Positions 25,102 through 34,454 of a stretch of 64,000 nt of DNA are shown piece by piece. The notes beneath the pieces were generated by a model. The model did not search any database. It was not told where the DNA came from and saw only the letters and a list, made by a program, of their open reading frames with translations. How positions within the stretch are numbered: the stretch's first letter is position 1; the number at the start of each line of letters is the position of its first letter. The position numbers and the translations under genes were made by a program. Source of the DNA: Halopseudomonas sabulinigri (GTDB taxonomy: Bacteria; Pseudomonadota; Gammaproteobacteria; Pseudomonadales; Pseudomonadaceae); contig NZ_LT629763.1 of NCBI RefSeq assembly GCF_900105255.1, positions 496,001 to 560,000 on the forward strand, given 5' to 3'.

Positions 25102-26741
25102 GCGGGCTGCTGCCACTGCACATAACACACCTCGACCGGCATCTGGTGCTCCGCACAAAAGGCCAGCCAGCGCCGCTGGTTGTCCTGCAGGCGGTCGCCT
25201 GGGCCCTTTACCTCGATCATGCGATAGCGCTGCTGCGCGGGCCAGAACTGAATCAGATCGGGCATGCCGGCACGATTGGCTTTGATATCGCCCAGCAGGC
25301 GCTGGAACCAGTACCTCAGGTGAGTGGCCGGAATGCAGCGCAGTGCAGTCTCCAGTAGCGGCTGATTGAGCAAGGACCAGCAAACAAAAGGTGATTGAAT
25401 CCCCTGCTTCTGCTGGAAGTAATGGTTGATGGTCTTTTGGTATTGCGCGCTGTCGAGCTGGGCCAGGCAGCGATCAAACAGCGCGCGTCGCCGTGGGTAG
25501 AAATCAGCGCTGTGCAGGTCGGCCGGGCCACTGTGAAAGGGATGGAAGAAGGCGCCGGGGAGGGGAGCAAAGATGGCCTCCCAGCACAACAGACCAAAGA
25601 GGCTGCAGATCAGCGTGTTTTCCACGTAGTAAACCGGTGCGGAACCCTGACCCAGGTGCTCGGCGACCATCTGCTCTACGCTCCGGTCAGGCAGCTGCGG
25701 CAGCACCAGATGTTGCTCGGGCGTAGGCCGTGCGGTCGCAGGCGTCGAATTCTGCATTTTCAGCTTGCGCGTGAGCCGCGTCACGGCGCGTTCTACCAGT
25801 TGCCGCTCGGCCTCGCTCTCCGGGGCGAGCAAGGCTTGTTGTGCCAACGCATACGCAGCGTGCGCCTGTTCGGACTTTTCCAGCAAGCGAATGCAGCGTT
25901 GCCGCGCGCCTGCGTGGTGGCAGCGCTGATATAACGCTAGCGCCTGTTCCAGCTGTTGCTGGCGCTCAAAGTGCTGCGCGAGTTGAAACAGCAACCGCTG
26001 GTGACGTTGCTCGATCCAGGGATTGTCGCTGTGGAAACCGCTGAGCCACGCCAGGATGTCGGTTACGCTGGCACCCGCGTTGAAGGCATCGCGGCATTGC
26101 CATAGCAGCAGATAGTCTTCCACGTCCTGGCGCCGGCTAAAGGCGCGTGACTCGGCCGATAGCACCACCTGTTCATAACGGTAGACACCCAGATCGGCGA
26201 GGACAAATTCGGACCAGCTCTGCGCCAGGTTGCCAAAGAACAACAGCCGAAAGCGATCACAGATATCGCTCACGGTGAGGCTGACAAGCGGTTCGTCAGG
26301 CACGCCAGGCCACTGTCGGTAGGGCAGGGCCGCCGGTTGCAGCGCGGCCAACGCGGTGGTCAGTGTGGTCTTGCTCTGTTGTCTGGCGGCAGCGGGGTTG
26401 GGCAGCAGTGCAGCGAGCTCGTTCTTTAGCAGCAGGGTGGCCAGCTCCTCTGCATACAGTGGTGCGTCATCACGCAACCAGCCATTGACCAGGAGCGGCG
26501 TGGCCGCAGTGTCAATGTCGCCAATCTCGTCGTATTGCAGCTTCGTCAGCCGGAAGTGCTGACCCTTGCGCATGATCAGGCGTACAAGCAAGGCACGGGG
26601 TTTTTTCGGCGCGGCGACAAAGCCTTGGGCAAAACCCAGCTCTTGCTCGCTCAGCAGATCGCGATAGCGCGCGAGCACCCAGTCGAGCACTGTCTGAAAG
26701 TTGCTGAGATAGTAGAAGTCGGCGGCGTCTGGGATCGGCAT
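25098..26741 (-). CDS. FAN1-family structure-specific nuclease (VRR-NUC)
   Basis: 547 aa, the length of bacterial FAN1, a 5' flap endonuclease/exonuclease that unhooks interstrand crosslinks; the Pseudomonas aeruginosa homologue is structurally known. N-terminal SAP-like and helical domains (about 1-160), a TPR-like middle (LALYQRCHHAGARQRCIRLL) and the C-terminal VRR-NUC domain with GMPDLIQFW, MIEVKGPGD and a later Q (QDNQRRW), the D/ExK/Q metal site. The start ATG 26741 begins MPIPDAADFYYLSNFQTVLD. It forms a two-gene operon with the helicase, stop and start overlapping by 3 nt. Confidence 0.93.
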   Translation of the reverse strand: MPIPDAADFYYLSNFQTVLDWVLARYRDLLSEQELGFAQGFVAAPKKPRALLVRLIMRKGQHFRLTKLQYDEIGDIDTAATPLLVNGWLRDDAPLYAEELATLLLKNELAALLPNPAAARQQSKTTLTTALAALQPAALPYRQWPGVPDEPLVSLTVSDICDRFRLLFFGNLAQSWSEFVLADLGVYRYEQVVLSAESRAFSRRQDVEDYLLLWQCRDAFNAGASVTDILAWLSGFHSDNPWIEQRHQRLLFQLAQHFERQQQLEQALALYQRCHHAGARQRCIRLLEKSEQAHAAYALAQQALLAPESEAERQLVERAVTRLTRKLKMQNSTPATARPTPEQHLVLPQLPDRSVEQMVAEHLGQGSAPVYYVENTLICSLFGLLCWEAIFAPLPGAFFHPFHSGPADLHSADFYPRRRALFDRCLAQLDSAQYQKTINHYFQQKQGIQSPFVCWSLLNQPLLETALRCIPATHLRYWFQRLLGDIKANRAGMPDLIQFWPAQQRYRMIEVKGPGDRLQDNQRRWLAFCAEHQMPVEVCYVQWQQPA

Positions 26742-26864
26742 AAATACAGTACTGGTTGTGCGTACAGTATTGTGGCGCCGTCACCCCGTGCTTGCAAGCG
26801 TGGCTTGGTACGTCTGTGCTGCCGTTCATCAGCCAGCTCTCCCGGCAGGCGTGGCGCGCCGGCG

Positions 26865-29339
26865 TCAGTACAAATCGGCCAGATCCAGGGCGACCATGCC
26901 CGCCAGCTCGGCTGCCGGCCGGGGCTTGCTCAGGTAATAGCCCTGCACCATGTTGCAGCCGAGCTGGCGCAAAAAGTGCAACTGTTCAGGTTGCTCCACT
27001 CCCTCGGCGACGACTTCAAGTCCCAGCTTGTGCGCCAGCAATATGGTCGCTTCGACAATGGCGCTGTCACTCAGGTTGGCGGGTAGTTCGCTGACAAAGG
27101 TGCGGTCAATTTTCAGCGCATGCAAGGGGAAGCGCTTGAGATAGGCCAGAGAACAGTAACCGGTGCCAAAATCATCGATGGACACTCGCACACCCAGGCG
27201 CTGCAACGCCTCCAGGGTGCCGGCCGAGGTTTCCAGGTCATTGATCAGCATCTGCTCGGTAATTTCCAGCTCCAGCTGATTGGGCGCAAAGCCGATTTCC
27301 GCCAGCACTTCGGCAACCTGAGCGGCCAGGTCACCGGCGGAAAACTGCCGCGCCGAGAGGTTGACCGACATGCGCAGCGGTAGCTGGGTCAGGGCCTGTT
27401 GCGCCATGGCGTCAAGGCAGGCCTGTTTGAGTACCCACATACCGACCTTGACGATCAGCCCGGTCTCTTCCAGCAGGGGGATGAAATCATCCGGCTGTAT
27501 CAGCCCGCGCTCGGGGTGCTGCCAGCGCAGCAGGGCTTCCATACCAACAACCTTGCCGCTGAGCATGTCTGCCTGGGGTTGGTAGTAAATAACGAACTCG
27601 TTGCGCTCAAGCGCCCAATGCAAGTCTGACTCGAGCGCCAGCAGATCCTGTTGGCGCTCATTCATGGCCGGCGCGTAGAAGCGGAAGGCGCGCCCGCCCG
27701 CGGCCTTGGCCTGATTCATCGCCGAGTCGGCATTGCGCAGCAGCGCCTCTACGGTTTGGCCGTCGTCTGGCCAGATGGATACGCCGGCGGTGAAGCTGAG
27801 AAAAATATCCTGCTCCGCCAGACGTATGGGGGCCTCGAACGCACGCTTGAGTTTATCCAGCACGCCGACGATGGCTTCTGGGGCGTTCAGGTCGCTGGCA
27901 ACGATTACAAACTCGTCCGCGCCATAACGCGCCAGCAGGTCTTTGGGTCTGATGTGGCGGCTTAGGCGCCCACTGATCTGTTGCAACAGCAGATCGCCGG
28001 TGCCATGGCCGAGGCTGTCGTTGATCCGTTTGAAGTTGTCCATGTCGAGAAAGAGCACCGCCATTCTGGACTGGCGTTGCTCGGCGCGCTGAATCTCGCT
28101 TTGCAGTTGTTGCCCCAACATCACCCGATTGGCCAGGCCGGTGAGACCATCGTGGGTCGCCTGATGCTGCAACTCTGCCTCGAACTGCTTACGCTCACTG
28201 ATATTGCGCGCGATGGTGGAAAAGTAAGCGGTTTCACCCGATTTGTCGCGGTGCGCCATGATCACTTCCGACAGGTAAAGCTTTTCTCCATCAGCCAGGC
28301 TAAGCATGGACTCGCGCTCCACCACACCGTGCCGCTCCGCCTGACTCAGGGCGCTGAGAATCAGCTCCTGGGCTGTCTGCATGGCGTGGTTGGGCTGATC
28401 TTCTACCCGATAGGGTGATTCATAGCTGGCATCACCGAACAGCTCCTGTCCGGCCCGGTTCAGATACATGACCTTGCCCTGAGCGTCGCTGATGGCCACG
28501 GCATCGGTGGTTGCCTCAAGAATCGCATTCAGGCGCATGCGGTCCTCTTCGGCCTTGATGCGCTCGGTGACATCACGGCCGGTCGAGACGAAGTGGGTAA
28601 TGCGGCCTTCGGCATCTACCAGCGGGGAAATGACCTTTTCTTCAAAAAATACGCTGCCGGACTGAGTGCGATTGATCAGCGTACCCCTGTAGGTGCGACC
28701 CTGGCGCAGGGTTTGGTTGATCTGATCGTATGCCTCTGGGTTCTGCTCCGGCGCCTTGAGCAGCGTAAATAGCTGGCCATTGGCTTGCGCCGCGCTGTAT
28801 CCGGTCATGCGCTCGAAGGCCGGGTTGACGTACTCGATCCGGCCCTCGCGGTCGGTGATGAAAATACTGTCGGCGGCCTGATCGACCGCCTGGGACAGTT
28901 TGCGTAGCAATTGGCGCGAGGCGCGATGAGTCTTCTCGGCAGCGCGTTCGGCCACGGAGCGTTGAATGACAGGCGCCAGGCGCTGCAGGTCATTCTTGAC
29001 GATGTAGTCCTGTGCGCCTGCTCTGATGGCCTCTACGGCGGCCTTCTCGCCAAGAGTGCCGGACACGTAGATGAAGGGTAGGTCCTCGCTGTACCGGCGA
29101 ACCGAGGCAAGGGCCTGAGCGCCATCAAATAGCGGCATGCTGTAATCGGACAACACAACATCCCACTCGCCATTGCTCAGTGCCACCTGCAGCGTATCTT
29201 CGGCTTCAACTCGCTCCCAGGTGACCGACCATCCGTGAACTTCCAGGTGGTTGACGACCAACAGGGCATCATCCTCGTTGTCTTCAACGATGAGGATGCG
29301 CCACTGTTTTTGCGGGTCTTCGGGTTTTCGTGGTTCCAT
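26865..29339 (-). CDS. Response regulator with PAS-PAS-GGDEF-EAL output
   Basis: 824 aa. Receiver domain 1-125 with phospho-acceptor in VVLSDYSMP; two PAS domains (about 145-265 and 268-385); a GGDEF domain whose signature reads RYGADEF instead of GGDEF; and an EAL domain with MEALLRW, NLSARQF, DDFGTGYCSL and AEGVEQ, all intact. The A-for-G change may weaken cyclase activity, so a net phosphodiesterase is likely. ATG 29339 follows GGAGGGGC. Third gene of an operon after a histidine kinase and a single-domain receiver; presumably phosphorylation controls c-di-GMP turnover. Confidence 0.93.
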   Translation of the reverse strand: MEPRKPEDPQKQWRILIVEDNEDDALLVVNHLEVHGWSVTWERVEAEDTLQVALSNGEWDVVLSDYSMPLFDGAQALASVRRYSEDLPFIYVSGTLGEKAAVEAIRAGAQDYIVKNDLQRLAPVIQRSVAERAAEKTHRASRQLLRKLSQAVDQAADSIFITDREGRIEYVNPAFERMTGYSAAQANGQLFTLLKAPEQNPEAYDQINQTLRQGRTYRGTLINRTQSGSVFFEEKVISPLVDAEGRITHFVSTGRDVTERIKAEEDRMRLNAILEATTDAVAISDAQGKVMYLNRAGQELFGDASYESPYRVEDQPNHAMQTAQELILSALSQAERHGVVERESMLSLADGEKLYLSEVIMAHRDKSGETAYFSTIARNISERKQFEAELQHQATHDGLTGLANRVMLGQQLQSEIQRAEQRQSRMAVLFLDMDNFKRINDSLGHGTGDLLLQQISGRLSRHIRPKDLLARYGADEFVIVASDLNAPEAIVGVLDKLKRAFEAPIRLAEQDIFLSFTAGVSIWPDDGQTVEALLRNADSAMNQAKAAGGRAFRFYAPAMNERQQDLLALESDLHWALERNEFVIYYQPQADMLSGKVVGMEALLRWQHPERGLIQPDDFIPLLEETGLIVKVGMWVLKQACLDAMAQQALTQLPLRMSVNLSARQFSAGDLAAQVAEVLAEIGFAPNQLELEITEQMLINDLETSAGTLEALQRLGVRVSIDDFGTGYCSLAYLKRFPLHALKIDRTFVSELPANLSDSAIVEATILLAHKLGLEVVAEGVEQPEQLHFLRQLGCNMVQGYYLSKPRPAAELAGMVALDLADLY

Positions 29340-29351
29340 TGCCCCTCCTGC

Positions 29352-29780
29352 CTAGGCTTCCAGTGCCGGGTAGTTGAGTTGTAGCCAGTAGTGTCCAAGA
29401 TCGCGGGTGACTTGAACAAACTCCTCGAAGTCGACCGGCTTGCGTACGTAGCTGTTGGCGCCACATCCATAGGCGTTATGAAGATCGCTTTGCTCCAGCG
29501 ACGACGTGAGCACCACAACCGGTATCAGACGTGTGTCGACATGGGCGCGCAGCTGTCGTAGTACCTCAAGGCCCTCTACCTTGGGCAGATTGAGATCCAG
29601 CAAGATCAGGGCGGGCTGTTTGGCCGGTTCCACTGCGTCGGCAAACAGCATGTGCAGCGCTTGCTCACCGTCTTCGGCAACGCTGATCTGGTTGGAAATC
29701 CGGTTACTTTTCAGTGCGTGCAGCATCAGCGCTACATCGTCGGCGTTGTCTTCGACCAGAAGTATGGATCGGTTTTTCAT
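29352..29780 (-). CDS. Single-domain response regulator (Rcp1-like)
   Basis: 142 aa. Acidic pair in VEDNADD, phospho-acceptor D in LILLDLNLPK, switch T in VVLTSS and K in VRKPVDF: a complete receiver and nothing else. Such proteins pair with phytochrome-type or PAS-type kinases and act as shuttles or sinks. Its start overlaps the kinase stop (ATGA) and it ends 12 nt before the GGDEF-EAL gene, so the three form one transcription unit. Confidence 0.95.
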   Translation of the reverse strand: MKNRSILLVEDNADDVALMLHALKSNRISNQISVAEDGEQALHMLFADAVEPAKQPALILLDLNLPKVEGLEVLRQLRAHVDTRLIPVVVLTSSLEQSDLHNAYGCGANSYVRKPVDFEEFVQVTRDLGHYWLQLNYPALEA

Positions 29781-31963
29781 GGTCTATCCCTTACCAACTT
29801 TAGTTTGAGAAAGAATGTCGCGCCCTGTCCAGTGATCGACGTGGCCCAGATGCGGCCATGCAGTTTGGCCATTATTCGTTCGATGGTTGCCAGGCCGACA
29901 CCGCTGCCGGGAAAATCATTGCCACTGTGCAGCCGTTGAAACGGGACGAAGAGCTTATCAGCGTAGTTCATATCGAAGCCCGCGCCGTTGTCACGGAAGA
30001 AAATAACCTCTTCTTCACCCTGGATTTCGGTCCCCACCTGTATCTGGGGATGCTCGGTCTTGCCGGTAAACTTCCAGGCATTGCCAATCAGGTTCTGGAC
30101 CGTGACCTGCAGCAGCGCCAGGTCGCCTTCCACCCGTATCCCTTGCTGAATCTGTACCTCGATCTCGCGCTCGGGCTGCAGCTCCCTGAGGTTTTGCACG
30201 GCGCTCTCTGCCAGGCTGCTCAGGTTGACCTCGGCTGACAGCACATCAGCGCGGGAGACGCGTGCGAGCAGCAGCAGATCATCGATCAGCTTGCTCATTT
30301 TTTGCGCTGCCTTGCGGATCCGGTTGAAGTAGTCCGCCTCCTGCTCATCCAGTTTGTCGGAGAGGCTGGTGGATAGAATCTGGCTGAAGCCATCAATGGC
30401 GCGCAACGGCGCTCGCAGGTCGTGGGAGACCGAGTAGCTGAAAGCCTCCAGCTCGCGGTTTACTACCTGCAGTTCGTTATTCTGTGCGGTCAGGCCATTG
30501 TTCAGGTGTTTGATCTTGTCTTCGGTCTCACGGCGTTCGGTCACGTCGCGTATGGCGCAGAACACCAGTGTCTCCGATGGCGTGCGAATAGGGCTCAGAC
30601 TCACCTCGACGGGAAGTTCGCTGCCGTCCTTGCGCTTGGCTTGCAACCGCAAGCCCGAGCCCATAAGGCGTGGTCGTGGGGCGCTGACATAGCCCTGGCG
30701 GTGCTGAATATGGCCCTTGCGCAGTTCCTCTGGCAGCAGAACTTCAACCTTCTGGCCGAGCAGCTCAAGCTGCGTATACTCAAACAATCGAATGGCCTGC
30801 TCGTTCAGCAGTACGATGGTGCCATCGGTATCGGTGATAATGATGGCGTCAGGTGCCGCCTCGATCATGGCGCGAAATTTGGCTTCGCTGTCCTGCAGAC
30901 TGGATTCGGTGTGCCAACGTTGCGCGAGCGAGCGGGCCAGCAAGTAGGCCAGGCCCGCCGACAGCAGCACAATCAGCGCGCCGGCCTGCAATAGCCCTGT
31001 TTTCAGCGGGCTTATGAGTGCATCCAGTTGCTCTGCGGAAAGGCGACACACCACATGCAGACGCCCCAGTGCCTGTTCAAAATCGGGGCTCTCGCTGGGC
31101 ATCAGGTCAATCGAGGCAAAGCTATAGTGCGCGTCGTGATAAGTCAGCTCGCCCAGTTGTGTGGGCTGGATGAGTTGGCTCCACAGCGTGATATTTTGTT
31201 TGGCCAGACTTTGAGCCTCGAGCCCTGACAGCATGAAACCCCATTCCTGCTCGGGTGTCGGGCCCTTGAGCCAGTAGCCATTCTGGTTGACCAGCCAGAG
31301 TTGCCCGGTACGGGGTGAATCCAGCGCCGCCATGGCCTCAAGCAGGGCAGCGCCGCGGTAATTCATTACCAACAGGCCGGCGGTCTCGCCCCGTTCGTTG
31401 GCGACCGGCGTAGCGACCCGGATGGTCGGGTTCAGGGGGCGCTCTATCTCGCCGTGTTCAACATTCAGGTCGAAGGGGGAGAAGTACAGCTGGCCGGGCC
31501 CCAGGCGCAGGCCCGCCTGCACATAGTAGCGCTGGGCCTTGTTCTGCAGTTGCTGTGCCGGATTGATGACGACTCGGTCGTTTTGCCGCTCGACGCGAAC
31601 CTGCTCAAGCCCTTGTGGGTCCAGCAGGCGCAGCTGATCGTATTGCGGGTTGAACTGCATGAAGGAGACCAGCGCGTGGGTGTTGTCTGCCAGCTCAGGG
31701 AGGGGGTGCGTCGGCGACGGTGCCAGTCGCGCTAGTGTTGCCAGATAGAGCGCATCGCTACGGATGCCACCGATGCTGTTTTCGAGCAGCTGCACGGCAT
31801 TTTGAATCTGCGCACGTTGCTCGGTATGCGCAACGATGGTCCTTGCTTCAATATTGCTGCGAATCAGCAGCGCTATGGCCAGCAGTGCAATGATGACCAG
31901 AGGAATCCAGATCACCAGAAAGTAATAACCCACGCTTTGACGCGGTTTTATCTTTGTAGGCAT
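29777..31963 (-). CDS. Membrane sensor histidine kinase (Cache-PAS-HisKA-HATPase)
   Basis: 728 aa. TM1 about residues 13-33; a periplasmic double-Cache-like domain about 35-310; TM2 about 320-345; a PAS domain (FRAMIEAAPDAIIITDTDG); a coiled coil; the H-box SVSHDLRAPLRAIDGFSQIL of the phytochrome-type HisKA; and an ATPase domain with QNLIGNAWKFT, FFRDNGAGFD and GSGVGLATIERI. The kinase senses an extracytoplasmic ligand and should phosphorylate the co-transcribed receivers. Confidence 0.94.
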   Translation of the reverse strand: MPTKIKPRQSVGYYFLVIWIPLVIIALLAIALLIRSNIEARTIVAHTEQRAQIQNAVQLLENSIGGIRSDALYLATLARLAPSPTHPLPELADNTHALVSFMQFNPQYDQLRLLDPQGLEQVRVERQNDRVVINPAQQLQNKAQRYYVQAGLRLGPGQLYFSPFDLNVEHGEIERPLNPTIRVATPVANERGETAGLLVMNYRGAALLEAMAALDSPRTGQLWLVNQNGYWLKGPTPEQEWGFMLSGLEAQSLAKQNITLWSQLIQPTQLGELTYHDAHYSFASIDLMPSESPDFEQALGRLHVVCRLSAEQLDALISPLKTGLLQAGALIVLLSAGLAYLLARSLAQRWHTESSLQDSEAKFRAMIEAAPDAIIITDTDGTIVLLNEQAIRLFEYTQLELLGQKVEVLLPEELRKGHIQHRQGYVSAPRPRLMGSGLRLQAKRKDGSELPVEVSLSPIRTPSETLVFCAIRDVTERRETEDKIKHLNNGLTAQNNELQVVNRELEAFSYSVSHDLRAPLRAIDGFSQILSTSLSDKLDEQEADYFNRIRKAAQKMSKLIDDLLLLARVSRADVLSAEVNLSSLAESAVQNLRELQPEREIEVQIQQGIRVEGDLALLQVTVQNLIGNAWKFTGKTEHPQIQVGTEIQGEEEVIFFRDNGAGFDMNYADKLFVPFQRLHSGNDFPGSGVGLATIERIMAKLHGRIWATSITGQGATFFLKLKLVRDRP

Positions 31964-32192
31964 GTGCTCATCCTTGGAGCCAACGCAGGTGTATGCGCCT
32001 TTTGCCAGTATAGAAGCTGCCCCTGATTCTGCTTGCAGCCCTCACGCCTATTTGTGCTTAACGTGTCACCTCTGAAAGATAAAGCCGACCGTTATTAATC
32101 GCCGCCCGGACATGCCAACGCGGGTGAGCACTTGGTGTAGACTGCGGCTGTCAAGCGGAGGTATCGCCGATACCGAGGGCAAAGGGTGTGAC

Positions 32193-33194
32193 ATGCTTTT
32201 GAGTCTTGTATTGCTGCTGGCACTCTTGCTTAACGCCTGGGTGTTGCTCGCCCTGTGGTTTCATCGCCCGCATCGGGTGCAGTTGCGCTATGTGCCCATC
32301 GCACTTTGGCTGCTGCTGTGGATCACCTCGGTCGTTTGCCTGTGGCGCGGCAATTACCTGCAGGCCGTGCTCTGGCTGGCTGCCGGCCTGACGCCAGTGC
32401 TGCTGTGGTGGCGGGGCCTGTTGCCAACGGGGCAGGGCGACTGGGCAGACGATGTAGCCTATACCACGACTGGCGCCCTTGACGGCGATACCCTCAGCCT
32501 ACAGCGCGTACGTGAGTTTCGCTGGCTTAGCTGCAGCGAGTATGAGCAGGTCTGGAGCAGCCGCGAGTATCAATTGTCCGAGCTGCAGAGCGTGGACATG
32601 ATCACCTCATTCTGGGGATTGCGGCCAATTGCCCATGTGCTGGTGTCCTTCGGCTTTGGCGACGACCGTTATCTCACCTTTTCGGTTGAAATACGCCGCA
32701 AGCGCTGCGAGGAGTTTTCGGTGCTGGGTGGGTTTTTCAAACATTTCGAATTGAATATCGTAGCCAGTGACGAGCGCGATATGGTGCGCGTGCGTACCAA
32801 TTGCCGTGACGAAGATGCCTATCTTTATCGCACGCGGATTTCCCCGGAGCATGGCCGCGAACTCTTGCTGGGCTATGTTGCGGCGGCCAATACGCTGGCC
32901 GTTGAGCCGCGCTTCTACCACACGCTGAAAGCCAACTGCACCACCATCGTCTACGCCTTTGCCAAGCGCACCTACCCTGGGTTGCCGCTGGATTACCGGC
33001 TGTTGCTCAGTGGCTACCTCGATGAGTATGTGTTTGCCCGTGGCGGACTGCAGCAAGGTTATTCCCTGGCGGAGTTGCGTCAGCGTGGCTGTATTACCGA
33101 GCGGGCACGTGCGGCAGGCGACGCCGCGGACTTTTCTCGCCGTATTCGTGAGGGCGTGCCCGGCTGCAACGGCACGGCAAGCCCGACAATCTAA
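32193..33194 (+). CDS. DUF4105 membrane protein
   Basis: 333 aa from ATG 32193, with AAAGGG upstream; longer in-frame starts would extend before the membrane anchor. Residues 1-75 hold two or three hydrophobic helices. The remainder matches the DUF4105 (Lnb N-terminal-like) domain: SFWGLRPIAHVLVSFGFGDD, FSVEIRRKRCEEFSVLGGFF, and FYHTLKANCTTIVYAFA, where the conserved N-C-T suggests a cysteine-peptidase-like or acyltransferase-like site. The domain is predicted to face the periplasm. Function unknown. Followed 11 nt later by a small exported protein, likely co-transcribed. Confidence 0.85.
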   Translation: MLLSLVLLLALLLNAWVLLALWFHRPHRVQLRYVPIALWLLLWITSVVCLWRGNYLQAVLWLAAGLTPVLLWWRGLLPTGQGDWADDVAYTTTGALDGDTLSLQRVREFRWLSCSEYEQVWSSREYQLSELQSVDMITSFWGLRPIAHVLVSFGFGDDRYLTFSVEIRRKRCEEFSVLGGFFKHFELNIVASDERDMVRVRTNCRDEDAYLYRTRISPEHGRELLLGYVAAANTLAVEPRFYHTLKANCTTIVYAFAKRTYPGLPLDYRLLLSGYLDEYVFARGGLQQGYSLAELRQRGCITERARAAGDAADFSRRIREGVPGCNGTASPTI

Positions 33195-33205
33195 AAGGAG
33201 TCAGC

Positions 33206-33601
33206 ATGAACAGCTTCAAGCGCCTGGTGTGTGTGACCGCCCTGATGATGCCGCTGGTTGGACAGGCACAGCAGGCTCCGGAAGTGTCCGACAACGTGGC
33301 TGATATCGTCGCCGATGCCAGCATGGCGCCGGATGTACGCATCAAACGCAGTATGGCCCTGCTGCAGGAACGCTCCCGGGTGCTGCGCGAACAGGGCGAC
33401 AGCGTGGCAGCCGATCAACTACAGCGCTGTATTACCTATCTGTTGCAGGCCCCGCCGGAGGCCGAAGCGGCTGAACTCGCCGCCCAGTCTGCCGAGGCTG
33501 CGGCTGCAGGTGATAACGAAGCGGCGCTGGTGTTCGCCGAAAGTGCGGCGACCCTGGCCGGTGCACTTTCGGCGCCACATGAAGAGCCGGTGCTGGAGTA
33601 A
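33206..33601 (+). CDS. Small exported alanine-rich protein of unknown function
   Basis: 131 aa, excellent Shine-Dalgarno (AAGGAG) before ATG 33206. Signal peptide MNSFKRLVCVTALMMPLVGQ, cleaved near AQAQQ. The mature part is helical (IKRSMALLQERSRVLREQGD) with an A/E-rich tail. One cysteine (QRCITYLL) remains. Periplasmic, family not recognised. Probably in operon with the DUF4105 gene before it. Confidence 0.7.
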   Translation: MNSFKRLVCVTALMMPLVGQAQQAPEVSDNVADIVADASMAPDVRIKRSMALLQERSRVLREQGDSVAADQLQRCITYLLQAPPEAEAAELAAQSAEAAAAGDNEAALVFAESAATLAGALSAPHEEPVLE

Positions 33602-33656
33602 CCCAGGGAATATCGCGCCAGCCTGTACTGGTGTTTCAACTTTTGGAAGGACAATG

Positions 33657-34364
33657 ATGAAAGTCGGCTTATTGCAGTGTGATGATGTGCGTGAAGACTT
33701 GCGGGCAGTACACGGAAACTATCTCGAGATGTTTGAACGGCCGCTGCGGGCGCGTTTGCCGGACATGGACTATCGGGTTTACCGCGCGCACGACGGCGAG
33801 TTGCCTTCGAGCGTGGATAGCTGTGACGTCTACCTGACCACCGGCAGCAAGTTTGGAGTCTACGACGGATTGCCCTGGATTGACGCGTTGCAAACTTTTG
33901 TACTGCAACTCTGGACCGCCGGAAAGCCGCTTGTGGGTATCTGCTTTGGTCATCAATTGATGGCCAGAACGCTGGGCGGCCAGGTGCTCAAATCGCTAAA
34001 GGGCTGGGGTGTGGGCATGTCTTTCAACGACGTACTGGTACACAAGCAATGGATGAAACCGGCGACCAGTGCGCTCGACCTGATTGTCAGCCATCAGGAC
34101 CAGGTGGTGCAGTTACCGCCGCAAGCCGAAGTCTTGGCCAGCAGCGACTTCTGCCCCTATTACCTGCTGCAGTACGGCGAGCATTTTCTCAGCGTGCAGG
34201 GCCATCCCGAGTTCTGCAAGGCCTATTCAGCCGACCTGATGACCGCGCGCGAAGCCAGCATACCGCCCACGCGGCTGCGCGCCGGGCGCGCTTCGCTGGC
34301 CGCCGAGGTGGATGATCAGGTGATGCTCGACTGGATCGTTAGCTTTCTGCAGTACGCCCGTTAA
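33657..34364 (+). CDS. Class I glutamine amidotransferase-like protein
   Basis: 235 aa. GATase triad visible: nucleophile C in GICFGHQLMA, H and E in VQGHPEF. The N-terminus KVGLLQCDDV and middle TGSKFGVYD fit the stand-alone amidotransferases annotated as GMP-synthase-like. ATG 33657 is preferred over adjacent ATG 33654 by spacing from GGAAGG. Members hydrolyse glutamine or gamma-glutamyl compounds; without a synthase domain the acceptor is unknown. Cytoplasmic, 55 nt after the small exported protein. Confidence 0.88.
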   Translation: MKVGLLQCDDVREDLRAVHGNYLEMFERPLRARLPDMDYRVYRAHDGELPSSVDSCDVYLTTGSKFGVYDGLPWIDALQTFVLQLWTAGKPLVGICFGHQLMARTLGGQVLKSLKGWGVGMSFNDVLVHKQWMKPATSALDLIVSHQDQVVQLPPQAEVLASSDFCPYYLLQYGEHFLSVQGHPEFCKAYSADLMTAREASIPPTRLRAGRASLAAEVDDQVMLDWIVSFLQYAR

Positions 34365-34454
34365 CGCCGGTTTTTTGCCGCTGACTCGGCAGGCGCGTAT
34401 CCTGAGGATGTGCGGCGCGATGCGGCCGCTATTTGGTCAAGTGGAGAAAGGCGC

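Noticed and set aside
25102-25383. N-terminal extension of the helicase to 25383
   Set aside because: This part reads through the FAN1 VRR-NUC domain in another frame; GTG 25101 overlapping the FAN1 stop is the natural start.
33258-33656. Upstream extension of the amidotransferase frame
   Set aside because: It is the shadow of the small exported protein at 33206; the amidotransferase has its own ribosome site before 33657.
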